A model generated the notes under the pieces. It was not told where the DNA came from, made no database searches, and saw only the letters and a program-made list of their open reading frames with translations. A stretch of 64,000 nt of DNA from Cryphonectria parasitica EP155 (Eukaryota; Ascomycota; Sordariomycetes; Diaporthales; Cryphonectriaceae): assembly GCF_011745365.1 (NCBI RefSeq), contig NW_024468912.1:744001-808000 (forward strand). Reading direction: 5' to 3'. Positions 13,048 through 24,514 of the stretch are shown here, piece after piece (the first letter of the stretch is position 1; every line of letters starts with the position of its first letter). Position numbers and translations under genes: made by a program.

Positions 13048-13917
13048 TTACTTTTCCTGCTTCACCCATTCCTTGACATCGGGGTTCCATTGGTGCCTGG
13101 TGAGAGAAAGAGAACAATTAGCTTGCTGTACAACACAACGAATCTGCATTCTGAAAGGAACTTACCCTTGCCAGGTGGTGGTGACCAGACTCTTCTTGCC
13201 GTACTCCTCGACAAGGATATTATCAAAAGAGTAGGGCACAGTCGCAGTCACGCCCTCGAACTCGGTCTCGCGCATGGGGTAGAGCTGGGTGGTCTTGTAG
13301 CGGTGGTTGTTCTTGCAGGCCCAGATACCTGGTGCACGCTTGGGGTCACGCTCGGCGAGGCCGGTGATGTCGATGAACATGCCGTTGCTAGTGTCGATCC
13401 ACCGGGCGTCGATGACGTTCATACCGTTGCCGCGCTGGCGGTCGACGTGGTTGGGATTGACGTCGAGCAGGTAGACCTTGGTGCGCTCCTCACCAGTGGT
13501 CTCGTCGCGGTAGCGATACTCGTGCATGGTGCGGTTGTAGTGATCGCCGAGGTATTGTAGCGTGGCGGCGGTGACCTGGGTGTCGAGATCGTAGTCCCAA
13601 GGCATGATCTGGCCATTCCACCACCAGCCCAGGAGGGTACCGTGGGCGAGCCACGTCTCGACGCCCAGCGCGCGGAAGACAGTCAGGTAGCTGCGCACGA
13701 GGTTGCGCAGGTTGACGCGGTGCTCGTCGTAGCCCACCATGCCCTGGAAGTAGCGCTCGTCATAGTGGCCCAACTCGTCGTTGCCGCCAGGCTCGTGGAA
13801 GTACTTGCCATCGCCCTTCTTCTCGACCCGCCGCGGTTCGAGGATGCCGGGGAGGGCGAAGGCGAGGGTGGTAGACGCGAGAGAGGCGACGAGGAGGATC
13901 GCTGTTGTCGGCTTCAT
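13048..13917 (-). CDS. Secreted LicD-family protein (Mnn4-like phosphotransferase-type domain)
   Basis: Exons 13917-13166 and 13096-13048 with a 69-nt intron (GTAAGT donor, CCAG acceptor), total 266 aa. It begins with a signal peptide (MKPTTAILLVASLASTTLA). The LicD signature lies at about residues 88-112: AHGTLLGWWWNGQ followed by MPWDYDLDTQ with the clustered acidic residues. LicD domains act in phosphorylcholine transfer in bacteria and in mannosyl-phosphate transfer in fungi (Mnn4 group). The signal peptide implies action in the secretory pathway, consistent with modifying wall or secreted glycans (inference). The second exon encodes only about 16 residues (…WNPDVKEWVKQEK), so the C-terminus is the least certain part. 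Confidence 0.85.
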
Positions 13918-16900
13918 GGTTGAGAAGATGTGGAGATTGTGTAATCAGAGACAAGAATAAGTCTTTTGTTTTGTGGTGTATGTGTGCAGGTCGTAGACAC
14001 ACATACACACACACACACACGAGAGACGAAAGATGAGCGTGGCCTGATGGCCGGGAGTTGGAAGTTGGTTGGGGGGGCGGAGAAGAGGATATCAGCTGTT
14101 TCGGGCGCACAAAGGAAGATGACTTTGTTGCGTCTTTGTCTGTCTTGTCTTTGTCTCTCCTGACGGTAACGGTTTGGCGATCGTTATCCTTTTCCTCGAG
14201 GACACCTTTGGGTCGAAGGAGGAGGAAGTGGTGGTGGTGTGTGTTTGTGTCAGAGACAAAATTGTTTTAGAAACCGAGACCAGTCAAGGTCACAGAGGAG
14301 GATTGAAGGTGGGCGCTTATGGTCGGCGGGAGCGGAGTGAGACGGTCTTGGGGTGCGTAATCAGACTGGGTCTGGGTCAGGGCCGTAGGGAGGAGAGAAG
14401 ATAGATGATGACACTTTTTTTTCTTCCAAGTCGTTCTGTTTGATGTTCTGAGGGGGTAGAGGGGCCAAGAGGTCTGGTCTCCTGCTGGTCTGTGGTCAGG
14501 GCAGTGGTGACGATGCGGTGTGAGGTGGTCGCGTGACGTCGACTGGTGAAAGACGAGATGCAGACGGGACGAACGGAGGCCAACCAACGGCAGCAGATTT
14601 GGAGATGCCTTTGTCTTGGAGAAGGGCTCGGGATGGTCGAAGTCGGGTTGCTGGAGGTAAGCAAAATGGAAATGCCAGACAAAAAGCTGGATATACAGCT
14701 ATTGTCCTACAGTGAATGGCAGGATAGCGAAATAAAAAAGAAGATCAAATGGGCACACGACCACTCGACGGAATGTTGGGGCGAGGCGGAGGGGGGCGGA
14801 GGAGGAGGAGGGTACGTACTATGGTAGCAAGGCTCGTGGGGTCCAAGGACCAGGTCCACGTCGGCCAAGTACGTACCAAAGAAGGGAGAAGGCCGCCATC
14901 AGGTTCTGACAGGGGCACACTATAAGGAGGTGATGGGGCCTGTGGACCCACTGCCGGGCAGGGGATGAGCGCCAGGAATTGCGCAAGTCAAATCTCGATT
15001 GAGTTCGTGCGTTTTACAGTGGACGGCGACGACAAATCACACACGTAGACAGAGTACTATGTCTAAGCAAGTTACTAGTAGATTGGCCAATCTGATTGAT
15101 AGGCAAAGAAATAAAAAGGAGGGGCGGCAACATTGGGGTGGCTGAGAGACGAGCAGCCCGGATGGTGGTGGTGTTCGAGGAGGATTCAAAAAGTACTACA
15201 GGGAAAATGGGGCTGAAGGGAAAGAGAGAGAGAGAGAGAGAGGACAAAGGAGACGGCGTCCACATGATTGTGTTCCCATTGCATATCAAGTAGACATTGC
15301 AAAAAGGTACGTGCCCACAATACGTACCATTTACTCATCATGGTACATTCATAGTGCGCTGTAGGCGTCGCGTGAGCAATTTCCAAATGCCGTCCCTTCC
15401 GTACGCCGATGGCTGCCAGGGTTCTTTTCTCCCTCGTTGTGTGCTTACGACCTAGTAGCCACACCACCAATCCAAGATTGCTACATTGATGATGTTATCT
15501 CTTCCCCTGCTCTGCCCTGCTCTCCTAGCCCTCTGCAGCCCTTCCCGCGCCTCCTAAATAAAAACGTTACACATAGCACGCAAACACTTCTTGGCCTTGG
15601 CACTGCGACTTACCAGCCCTTCAGTTTGGACTAACACTTGTTTGATACCCAGCTTTCTGCTCGCGTGACTATGTGATGTCCATCTGCGGAGACTACCGTG
15701 TCGTATATTTTTAGAGAGAAAGAGAGCGATAATGGTAGCAAACTCCTCACGACGGGATGATAATGAGCAGAAAAAGTAGAGCAAAGATAAAGGGGCATGG
15801 AACCTGACCTCGGCATAAGGTCAAGGCTCGGGTATAATTCTGGGAATTGACTCGTGGTTTTGTCTATTGATTACCCCCCCCCCCTTTCCATGCGTCTCCT
15901 AGTTTTCTCTCTTGCTGCAAACAAGGACCAACGATGTTCGTGTCTTGCAGGACCACCATCACGACACTATTAGGATCTGACGTCTCACTGCCCTTGCCTA
16001 CTTCTGTAGGACCATTGAAACTGCAGTCAACTATTCCCACATCTCCTGCGTGTCTTGCGATTGAGTAGCAAAGGTCAGGGAGACAGTGAATTTGCGGGAA
16101 ACAGTATGGGGTGTACTAACGAAAACCCACCACAGTGGCGCATGGGCGGCGTGCGAAGATGATGACGGCAGCGCCCCAAACCGCCCACAACATTAGCCTC
16201 AAACGCAGCACCAGACGACAGGTCAAACATATCGATAAAAAATTTAAAAAACTGAACTGGACGCGCGGCCCACAGCCTACGGTGTCATTGGCATGGCCCC
16301 CCATGACACTATATCCCTGAACCCTGCGCCACTTCGAAGGATGCGGGGCAGACCGAGAGCCAGGAGCCAATCATGGCTTTTTGTGTTGCGTACTCTGGGA
16401 CTAGACACTTTGAACTTGTCTGTGCATAGCGCTATGTATAGCAGGGCTAGCAGGGTGATGCTGCGGTGTGGTCGGCGGTCGGTGGTCGGTGGTCCATGCC
16501 AAAGGGCCCTGAGCTACCAGCTGCCACTACCAAGCTTTTTTTTCCTGGCGCCCTGTGGTCCCTGGCGCAACGGGCACCACACAAGCCCTGGCAGGCCGCA
16601 AGCTTAATGGGAACGAACCGAACGTTGCCACAACATCTACAGTATATAGTAGCATCTGGTACCCCCATCTGCCATCGAGGCCACCCCTTGCCCAAGACGA
16701 CGAACGACAAATCGGCATCCGACGTCCCCTAGACGTTCGCAAGCCCACGGTTTTTTTTTTTAACAAGATTCTCCACCTCTCGTGGCTCGTGGTAGAGCTG
16801 CATTGAACCACATATACCACAATGTAGTGCTACAGTGCTAGTGGTAGCATGTTACGACTGACTTGATTGTACTATGTATGGTAAGTATGGGCTGTACTAT

Positions 16901-18839
16901 GTCGGGCAGCAAGCATAACGGGTTGGTATACATGACACGACACACCCGCCCTGCTGCTGCACCGCCTTCTCCAAGCTCAGAGCCCACATTTTCTAGGTGC
17001 CCTCACTGTACGGGTACTGCTGCAATTACAGTATGCTCATCCGTACTCTTCTTCCATCAGCCTCTCGTGCCCAGACGCCTCGCATCCGTCTGCCTGACTG
17101 AGGCACACCCACCTCTCAGCTGCCAAGACGTGAGGATCAACACTGACAGCCCAACCACACCTCGCCTGTACGCATCTGGTTACTTTTCCACAAAAATCCT
17201 CCCCGCCAAGGGATGATGACTTGGGTGCATTGGCACAGGATCGACCTGTTTGGAGCCATGGGGGCCGTGCGCTGCGAGGGGAGAGTTGGGGGGGGGGGGG
17301 GGCGGAAAAAGGAAAGACAAAAAGAAAGTAAACCGAAAATAGTCAAGGAAAATGGGTTTGTATCACACAAGACTCAAATTAATTACCACCACCTGGGAAG
17401 TCATCAATTCAATCTACTTACTACTATGGTACTATATCACAACCTACTTGAGAACGAGCCCACAGCTAGGGTTCACTGGTTGTCTCAGAGTCGTAAATCC
17501 GACTTAATGCTGGCGCTGATGGCATGCTCCACCGTTCGCTGGATCCTTCAGTTCCTTTGGGGAGGCCATCTATATGTACTTTGCTATAGTGCAACACACC
17601 TTTTCCCTCTCAGGCTCTCTCTCGGCTGACTGAAGACGATCGCCCACAAAATATCCACATCATGCTTGGCAACCTTCTTTAAATTATACTGTGGTCCGTT
17701 CTCCTTGTACGGCAAGGATGTCCCCCATCTCCTTGACGGCTGGAAGGACAAGGCGACCGACATTGTCCGAGGGGCTTCTCCTTCTTGTTCTTCTTTCTTG
17801 CTCCTCCAAAACGTCGATCATGTCGCGTGGTCACCTTCCTCTTACAGCACTAGACCGCTGTAGCCCCTCCTCGCTTTTCCCTCCCTCTCTGTCTCTCTCT
17901 GACATTTCTCATTCACAACCCTGCACACACACACACAAGCTCAACCCCAAAAGCTTGGCAATTACATGCACATCTTGCCAAGGCATGCTAACTAAGCCTC
18001 CCGAATCCCTTTTATGACCTCAGCGGCACAAGCAGCTTAGCTTACATTGGCATCAAGACTTCGTCTTGCGGGTGCCAAGAGGCTTTTTCGCTCTCTTTAA
18101 TTCCCTTCGACGCAGCCTTGTAAAAAGTTGGGGGAATTCCTCTCTGCATTGGCGATCTACTACATAGGAATGAGAAGGAATTACGAGATTCCGAGCAGTT
18201 TCCCCTTTCCGAAGTTTTGTTCAGTAAGAAAAGTGTTAATCAGGTGAAGGCGTATGCGAGGTCACGTCTTCAGCTCGATATCGGAAGCTTGAGGTCTAAC
18301 AGCTGTGGAAATCCAGGTGATTGTCAAAAGTGCTCTCTTGTGACAATGCATTTGCACAGCAAACAGGCCATTCTTTATCGAGCAGAGAGGAGTCTGTAGT
18401 CCGCCATGGCTGCCCCTCTGCCTGAGTCGCAGGCGGAGCCCTTCTCCTCCCCAATGACACCATTGTGCATTTTCAGCGTTGTCTGTTATAAGGCTGCCAC
18501 TTCTCTTTCCAAGGTATGACACGCGTGCCGACGTGATAGGTTGGGGGGGCTAAGCCCCGGACAACCACTCGACTCGCTATTGGGTGGTATGCACTGCATG
18601 TCAGACGCCTCCTGCCACTGAGATCAAGGCATCAGGATCGCAGTCCCTCTGTGCCCAATGCCCAATGCCCAATGCCCCCAATGGGGAGGGCTATGGCGAG
18701 AGTCACTTTCTGGCTGCTTCGCTCCCAGACAGCATCGAGAGCAATTCGGATATCCACGAGCCTGGTCTGTCGAGGTCATCCTGTCTCTCAAATCCTTCTT
18801 TCGTTGAATTTGGTTGCTTGCAGCATCTCGCCTCCAAAG
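13918..18839. other. Gene-poor region of about 4.9 kb
   Basis: No open frame here shows a conserved motif or a convincing exon structure. It contains CA repeats near 14000-14020, a GA run at about 15226-15242, C and G homopolymers (15873-15883 and about 17289-17302), scattered GTACGTAC motifs and a short CCCAATG tandem repeat at about 18655-18685. It includes the upstream regions of both flanking genes. A non-coding transcript cannot be excluded. Confidence 0.4.
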
Positions 18840-20126
18840 ATGGCAGATCCATCGCAAGAAGGGCATGGGCTTGCTCACCCGCCTGAGGCTGCAGACTCGG
18901 ATCTGAGCGACTTGCCCAGCGATAACCCCAACCAGACACCTGATATCATACCGCCAAACATGAATCTCAACACGATGTGGCGGATGGGGGAACCGCTGGA
19001 GCGAGGCGGTCAGAGACACGCACAGGTGTACTCTGTGGTCGATGTTGAGAGTGGTCGATCAGCAGATGGTCTTGAAGCTCACGTCTTCGTCCTGGACCGC
19101 AGCCAGCCAGAAATCCGCAAACACCGGCTGCGATGCATCAAGCGGATGAGCCGCCGCGCGCAGCTCGAAGTTCAGGTCCATAACGCCGTTATCGTCGTAA
19201 TCTCAACGTCCGAGGGAAACGCTCATCAAGCACCCTTCGAGGAAGGGCAACTTGTAACAACTGAGAGTAGCAAAGAAAAAGACGTTCGGAAGAAGGTGAA
19301 GACGCCCTATCAACGAGAGTGCGCACGTGTACGACAGCTCGAAAAGCGGAGATTCGAACGGGCAGCACAACATGCGAGTACCGCAGTGGGCGAAAGTTTG
19401 AAGTGCGACGAGACCGAAGCCACCCTTTTCCTTGTGTTGCTCTATATTCTTTACGACGCAGATGGCAGCATGCGAGAGACAATGACTCCAGATCACGTGA
19501 AGCTCCTCGAGGCGACGGGAAGTGGTTCCTTGCACGGCTTGTTGGAGACATATATGAGCCAAGTCGCCATCAACTTCAAGGCATTTAAGGACATGGAGGC
19601 ATACTCTACAGTCAAGCTTGGTGAGATCAGCTCGTTGCAACGTCTCCAGGGCAAGCTCTCCAGCATCGACCAGGAGCACCACGATAAGTTGCTCCAGATT
19701 ATTCATGAACAAGCACAACATCCCAAAGGGTCTGCTCCGTGGCGCGAGATCCAATACGGTCGGAGAGCAGAAGCATTCACCCAGCTCCGACTCGCACGCC
19801 ATGCCAAGAGCGTCTTGCCCAAGGTATTGGACAAGCTAGAGACGCTCCACAAGGCCAACAGTCGCCGCCTGGCTCTTGCCCGCGAGGGCGCGAGGGTTAA
19901 GTCGCTACAGGACCGATTGGGCAGACTTTCAGAGACTGTAACTCAGCTCGAGAAGTGGATGGGTACAGTCTTTCCCCTGTCTAGTGCGCGTGACGATCTG
20001 TTCCATCGTTGGGAAGCCGCAAAAGTGAACTTGACTGAGTTTAAGAGCAAGCATCCACTGATTGAGTTGCCCTCTGGATCTGACGTGAATCTTGAGGAGG
20101 AATTGTTGCGCATGACGCTTAGATGA
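18840..20126 (+). CDS. Unassigned 428-residue protein with helical, charged C-terminal half
   Basis: A single open exon with no internal stop. I chose the ATG at 18840 (context AAAGATGGC) over an in-frame ATG at 18651, because the extra N-terminus would run through the CCCAATG tandem repeat and a probable 5' UTR. The product begins MADPSQEGHGLAHPPEAA. An acidic proline-rich leader is followed by a basic segment (KKVKTPYQREC…RQLEKRRFERAA), a hydrophobic helix (ATLFLVLLYILYD) and long amphipathic helices with coiled-coil potential at about residues 340-400. I recognise no family. It may be a lineage-specific protein; no enzymatic motif was seen. Confidence 0.65.
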   Translation: MADPSQEGHGLAHPPEAADSDLSDLPSDNPNQTPDIIPPNMNLNTMWRMGEPLERGGQRHAQVYSVVDVESGRSADGLEAHVFVLDRSQPEIRKHRLRCIKRMSRRAQLEVQVHNAVIVVISTSEGNAHQAPFEEGQLVTTESSKEKDVRKKVKTPYQRECARVRQLEKRRFERAAQHASTAVGESLKCDETEATLFLVLLYILYDADGSMRETMTPDHVKLLEATGSGSLHGLLETYMSQVAINFKAFKDMEAYSTVKLGEISSLQRLQGKLSSIDQEHHDKLLQIIHEQAQHPKGSAPWREIQYGRRAEAFTQLRLARHAKSVLPKVLDKLETLHKANSRRLALAREGARVKSLQDRLGRLSETVTQLEKWMGTVFPLSSARDDLFHRWEAAKVNLTEFKSKHPLIELPSGSDVNLEEELLRMTLR

Positions 20127-20768
20127 TGATAAACGCCACATGCACGTCCTGCGTCAGGCTATGATGCTCTATATCAGGAACAAAGCAATGCAGTAAGTTT
20201 TTGTGCAGGGAAAGAGGCAGAGGCAGTAAGCAGTCGATTCAACACAGCGAAGGCCTGTGGCAGCAACAGTGAGTAGGTATCCACGAAGCGTTCTTGGAGT
20301 CTCTAGCTTATAGACTAATTCTTGTATATAGTGGGTCGACTCTGAAATCGTTGTGTTGTTTCAACATCGAGTGTTGCACGGTTCTCCTTTCTTTCTTTCT
20401 TTCTTATTGGTAAAGAATTAGGTTTATGAGATTTGTGATTGCCATTCAGAGAGTCGGACAGCTAGCGATCATGCGCAGGACGTGCATATGTAAAGGTCCT
20501 GGTCTCTCAACAACATGGCATGCATCCGGGGAATGCTTCCATGACAGCCATGTACTATGTTGGTCTCTTCCCGCTCAGGGTCTCGTCTTTTCGTTTGAAA
20601 ATAAGTTGATCTCGCCCAACTGCCTTAGCTAATGATTGAAACAGCAAGCTCAAACTATGTTCCCACCAGACGACCATGAAGTCTTTATAATACAGCGTAA
20701 TCGAAGACTTCGACGGATACAAGGAGTGTAACACTCGGGAGATCGATCTCATGGGCCCTCTACACTTC
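20127..20768. other. Convergent spacer, nothing recognised
   Basis: AT-richer than the flanking gene; a CTTT tetranucleotide run lies at about 20389-20404. No gene supported. Confidence 0.4.
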
Positions 20769-21115
20769 TCAAGCACGAGCTGACTTGTTACTTCTCACCG
20801 AGCCATTCTCAGCAACGAGACTCCAATCATCCCTACCTTGGCTGGCGTGTTCTTGCAGAGATCCAGCGTTGACTCCATCCACTATGCATGGCCCTCGCCA
20901 AGGCTCATCCCCAGGATTCTGTGCCAGCCAGCGAGACATGGCAAAGTCATCCGCACCTGGTAGACTAACGTCAGATACTGCGTACTTGATTATTCTTTCT
21001 CCTTGATCTGAGAGGAAGAGAAGGGTGACATACAACTTTTACTGGTGCCCGCCTGCGCCAGCTGCGTTCCGTTTGCAATGAGAGACGCTTGATTGGGTCT
21101 GTTGGATTGAGCCAT
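20769..21115 (-). CDS. Putative 89-aa small protein, two exons
   Basis: Proposed exons are 21115-21034 and 20956-20769. The 77-nt intron has a GTATGT donor, a CTGAC branch point 12 nt before the CCAG acceptor, and preserves frame by making a Cys codon across the junction. The product starts MAQSNRPNQASLIANG and contains ADDFAMSRWLAQNPGDEPWR; it ends SVRSNKSARA. There is no signal peptide or membrane helix. The strong intron signals and even composition favour a real gene, but I recognise no family. The exon-2 frame is also open upstream through the intron, so a retained-intron form starting near 21035 is the alternative. Confidence 0.5.
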
Positions 21116-22135
21116 GGCGTATTGAGTCCTTGTGTCAACCGTGCAGAGGAGGACAGGCGAGGATAAAGGAGGACGAATTGTGTTTTTATTATGTCTTATG
21201 CTTGGAAGAGTCTTGTCGTATGAGTGAAATGCTTACTGGAGCGCTCACGGGTATCATCTCATGCATTTATATACCTAATATGTTTCTTAAACAGCATGAC
21301 TTCAAGAGCATTCGTCTTGGTCTTGGTTATTACGCATGCTGCATCTAGCCCTAATTACCGGATAGAGACTTCAGCTATGTGCCTTTATTCCCTCGACCTC
21401 GTGATCAATGTTGCATATGCCACGGTGGTTGCCCACACTGCCTGCAGAGGGCCACTTTTCACATTGGTTGAGCCGTGAACTCGATAAACCCTTCACTCAG
21501 TCCATCCACTGAGAATTCTGGCCCTTGAGCCTTATGTACAGCGAGCTTGTAAGATTAATGCATGACGTTGCGGTGACTTGGGCCTGACAATTGGTAACAC
21601 AATATTGATTGGAGGGCCTTTTTTCTGAGTCCACTTAGCTGCGATTGTATATGATTCCTGACTGGCTCATGCACCTATTGAATCACCCAATCATCAAAAC
21701 GGCCCTTGGGAAAGTGGAGGGTTGGATTATAAGCATGTTTGCGTCAGCCCTGCCGACCTAAGAACTTCACAACGAATGAAAAATAAGGCCCTTTTCAGAT
21801 GCTACCAAACTATGCATGTCAGGCAGGGAAGGCCAATTATGTAAGCGATTTTACTTAAAATGCTCCGCGATCCCAGAGCCCCAAGGCTGGTTTCTCAACC
21901 GTCTTGAGCAGATGAGCCAACACTGCTCTGTCGGGTGACCGCCCACAGTGGCCGCCCAGCACGGTACCAATCCTGCTGATTCGGCCTCCTTACTGTGAGT
22001 AAGGGTTGTGTTTGCAAATCCTGATTGTAGAGCCTAAGCTGATGTTTGTTCTTCTAGAACGTCTGTTACACGATCGCGGGACCAGTCAAGTCCTCCGCTA
22101 CAATAACACTCAAAACCTACCATCATTGATAGTCT
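21116..22135. other. AT-rich spacer, possibly holding first exon(s) of the zinc-finger gene
   Basis: About 1 kb, lower in GC than the flanks, with short frames only. An open frame beginning with an ATG near 22043 runs to about 22180 in a different phase from the downstream zinc-finger exon and might be an upstream exon, but no splice pair could be chosen with confidence. Confidence 0.35.
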
Positions 22136-22225
22136 GGCGCCGAGAACTGTCTCGGCGCACCAGACATTTCGAAGCCTTACAATGATCACCACTTAGAACA
22201 AGATCAGTCCTGTTTCCTGGAAGAT

Positions 22226-23153
22226 TTGGAATGGTATATCCGGGCCGAGGTATACAATCATAATGCGGCCAACTCCGACGATGGGCAGGACGGAATGTCC
22301 ACAATGTGCTCTGCTTTGTGCGAAGAAACAAGGATATTCAAACCTGATTTCCAGATGCCAGGCACAGCCAAAAGTGACTTCAGTCCTGGGCCCTCTCAAG
22401 TTGGTTCGAACTCCTCTCGATATCTGTTAGACGTTTGCGCTGGTACCTCATCTTCATTCAACGATTCTCAATTTCTTAATCTTCCCCCTCCCACGTCAAC
22501 ACCCCGACCGTCCGCAATTCAATCCTCAAGTCCTCAGCCTTCATCGCAGCCGCCACCGCAAAGCCTTCAATTGCCGGCAGACCTATCGCCTTTGAGCAGT
22601 GGGACATCATCAGCATCATCGCCCTCAGATGCGTCGTCTTTACTCTCCTGCGGCGAGTGTGATGTCTCCGTTCGCGACGTTGAGGCGACCTTGTATGTAT
22701 ATGAACTTGTAACAAAAGCCTCGCCTACTGGAAATACCATCTGACCGTTACCCGCACATTAGGGCACATGTGGCAAATCTCCACGTCACTGGTTCGCGGT
22801 GGCCTTGTGTCCAGCCCGGCTGCGGCACATCCACCGGATCATGGAAGGATCTGGCACGGCACTTGGAGTGCATGCACTTGCACATCATGTACACGTGTTG
22901 CTGTGGCTCTCGCGGGCGGCTTGACAAGCACAAAAACCACCTTCAGCGAAACCAGTGCATAAATGGCAGGCCATACAGGTGTCGATGTGGACATGCCACA
23001 GACAGTCGCAAGTCCGCAGGCATTCATCAACACCTACTGCACATTCAAACATGTAAAGATGGACGGTGCCGGGCTCCAGATGGGCAGCCGCCCAAAAGAG
23101 GAAGACCACGGAAGAGAATCATTGAAGTATCAACACCACGACGGACAGATTGA
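22226..23153 (+). CDS. C2H2-type zinc-finger protein with AT-hook (5' end unresolved)
   Basis: Exons 22226-22692 and 22763-23153, with a 70-nt intron (GTATGT donor, CTGAC branch, TTAG acceptor) that restores a Leu codon. The first exon is Ser/Pro-rich and its frame stays open upstream to about 22136, where a GATAG could be an acceptor. It has no upstream ATG, so at least one earlier exon is likely; an in-frame ATG near 22294 is the fallback start. The second exon has Cys/His clusters (CVQPGC…HLECMH, YTCCCG…HKNHLQ, YRCRCG…HQHLLH) spaced as degenerate C2H2 fingers. A KRGRPRKR AT-hook follows near the C-terminus. Probably a nuclear DNA-binding protein (inference). Family membership beyond C2H2 is not claimed. 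Confidence 0.6.
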
Positions 23154-23317
23154 CAGGGACTGACTTGGAGCCTTTCGACGGCTCCAGCAAGCCAGTCCGG
23201 CGTTACGAAATGTTTCAGTCTTCGGTGATCCGCATTTCGATACCCCTCCAAATGAGTTCACGCTCTCCCTCTTGAACTGAAAGTCTCTAGAGGGAACCAT
23301 CAGACCCCCCTGGAACA

Positions 23318-23760
23318 ACTAATTTGTGCGAGGCGCCAAACTACGGCGACATACTATATAAACCAGATGTTCCTAGCCTGCACTAGAGATAGACATTCTT
23401 CTAGTGTTTGCTTAGGTCATGATCTCTTGGTCTCGATTCAATACATCAGGGAAGCAATGCCGGCGACTGATCAATCATTAACATACACACTTGGAAAAAA
23501 GACTTTCCGACAATGCCTGAGTGCAGTTTAAAATCAACATAACATTAACCACAGCTTATAACGGCTCTACGCAATAACGTTGCGCCACGGCGCCACCTTT
23601 TCCCGGCAAATCATGCTTTATTCCCTATGTGAGGAAGCTCTAATACAGGCCAGGGTCGGCCGGTAATAGAGGCAATTATCGAGACTTTTGCGAGACCCCA
23701 GACCACGACAACATTCTATATGGACTACACATTCCTGCTGCACTTGAGATGGACATCCTC
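23318..23760. repeat. Diverged direct duplication, copies at about 23325-23403 and 23682-23760
   Basis: The two ~80-bp segments align at roughly three bases in four. Both run TTTG(T)GCGAG… CTATAT… GATGTTCCT or CACATTCCT… CTGCACT(A/T)GAGAT(A/G)GACAT. Many mismatches are C/T or G/A transitions, which would fit old repeat-induced point mutation, though that cannot be tested on two copies. The second copy runs straight into the foldback element. Confidence 0.5.
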
Positions 23761-23761
23761 A

Positions 23762-23854
23762 TACCCGTGGGCGCCAGTCCTTCCTCTCCTCTACCTCCAT
23801 TACTATGGGTGGTAACGGAGGTAGGCGATAGGAAGGGCTAGCGCCCACGGGGTA
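23762..23854. repeat. Foldback (inverted-repeat) element, ~38-bp imperfect arms
   Basis: The left arm starts TACCCGTGGGCGC and ends CTACCTCC. The right arm is GGAGGTAGG… GCGCCCACGGGGTA. The arms pair at about 32 of 38 positions around an 18-nt loop (23799-23816). TCCTC flanks both sides. Possibly a MITE remnant or a hairpin-forming non-coding element; no open frame lies within it. Confidence 0.6.
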
Positions 23855-24299
23855 GTCCTCGCACATATTTTCTATCGGAAAGGAACAGGCCGATTGACAC
23901 CTTTGGACGTGTGATCTTCTCATACTGTTGGTTTGCCAGAGACATGTCTTTGGAATGGGCATCAGAGAGAGAGGTGAGGGAACGCTGTCCATTCTCCGAA
24001 GGCGACTTCGCGAATGCCGTCAAGGCTGAGCAAGGCCGCGCCGGAACCAACATCTCAAACCCTGGGGTCAGCTCTGGCGCTACCCACTCAGGACTGCATT
24101 GATCCATGGAGGAGGATAGAAGGGATTAAAAAAAAGATTAAAAAAAAAGAAGAAAGAAAGAAAGGATGAAGAAGAAGAAGGGGAAAGGAGAAGAAAGTGG
24201 GGGGAAGGGGCGCAGGTGGGGTGGGGAAATAAACCCAAAAGGGCACAGCAAGGGGACAAAAACCCAACCAGGGCACAGCAAGACATCAAAGTCTCCGAG

Positions 24300-24350
24300 A
24301 ATGATCCTCACGTCCGGTGGTGTACCCTGACCACCGGACGTGAGATCATT
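24300..24350. repeat. Near-perfect hairpin, arms of 22 and 21 nt, 8-nt loop
   Basis: The arm AATGATC(C)TCACGTCCGGTGGT is followed by loop GTACCCTG and its inverted copy ending GATCATT, with a single one-base bulge. RNA or cruciform folding would be very stable. No coding frame crosses it convincingly. Its role is unknown; a MITE core, a small-RNA precursor or a protein-binding palindrome are all possible. Confidence 0.7.
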
Positions 24351-24476
24351 TCCATAAATTATGCTGCAGATCAAGTGTGTGTGGGCAAAAAGATTGCATT
24401 GCTGAGCGCTGAAGAGAAAAGAGAAAGGAAGAGAAACGCCACGAGGCCAACAGGTCTGGCTGTTGGCTGGCTGGAG

Positions 24477-24514
24477 GGGCCGTGCACGGCCCTGGGCCAG
24501 TGACTCACTGGCCC
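24477..24514. repeat. Two perfect palindromes separated by one base
   Basis: 24477-24492 reads GGGCCGTGCACGGCCC (16 bp, perfect). After one T, 24494-24514 is a 10-bp arm GGGCCAGTGA, one central C, and its exact inverse. Together with the hairpin at 24300-24350 they form a palindrome-dense patch. Confidence 0.7.

Noticed and set aside
18651..18839. N-terminal extension of the unassigned 428-aa protein
   Set aside because: It would begin inside a CCCAATG tandem repeat; the ATG at 18840 has better context.
22395..22415. GGTTCGAACTCC resembling a tRNA T-arm
   Set aside because: The flanking bases do not form the T stem and no acceptor or anticodon arm is present; it lies within the zinc-finger exon.
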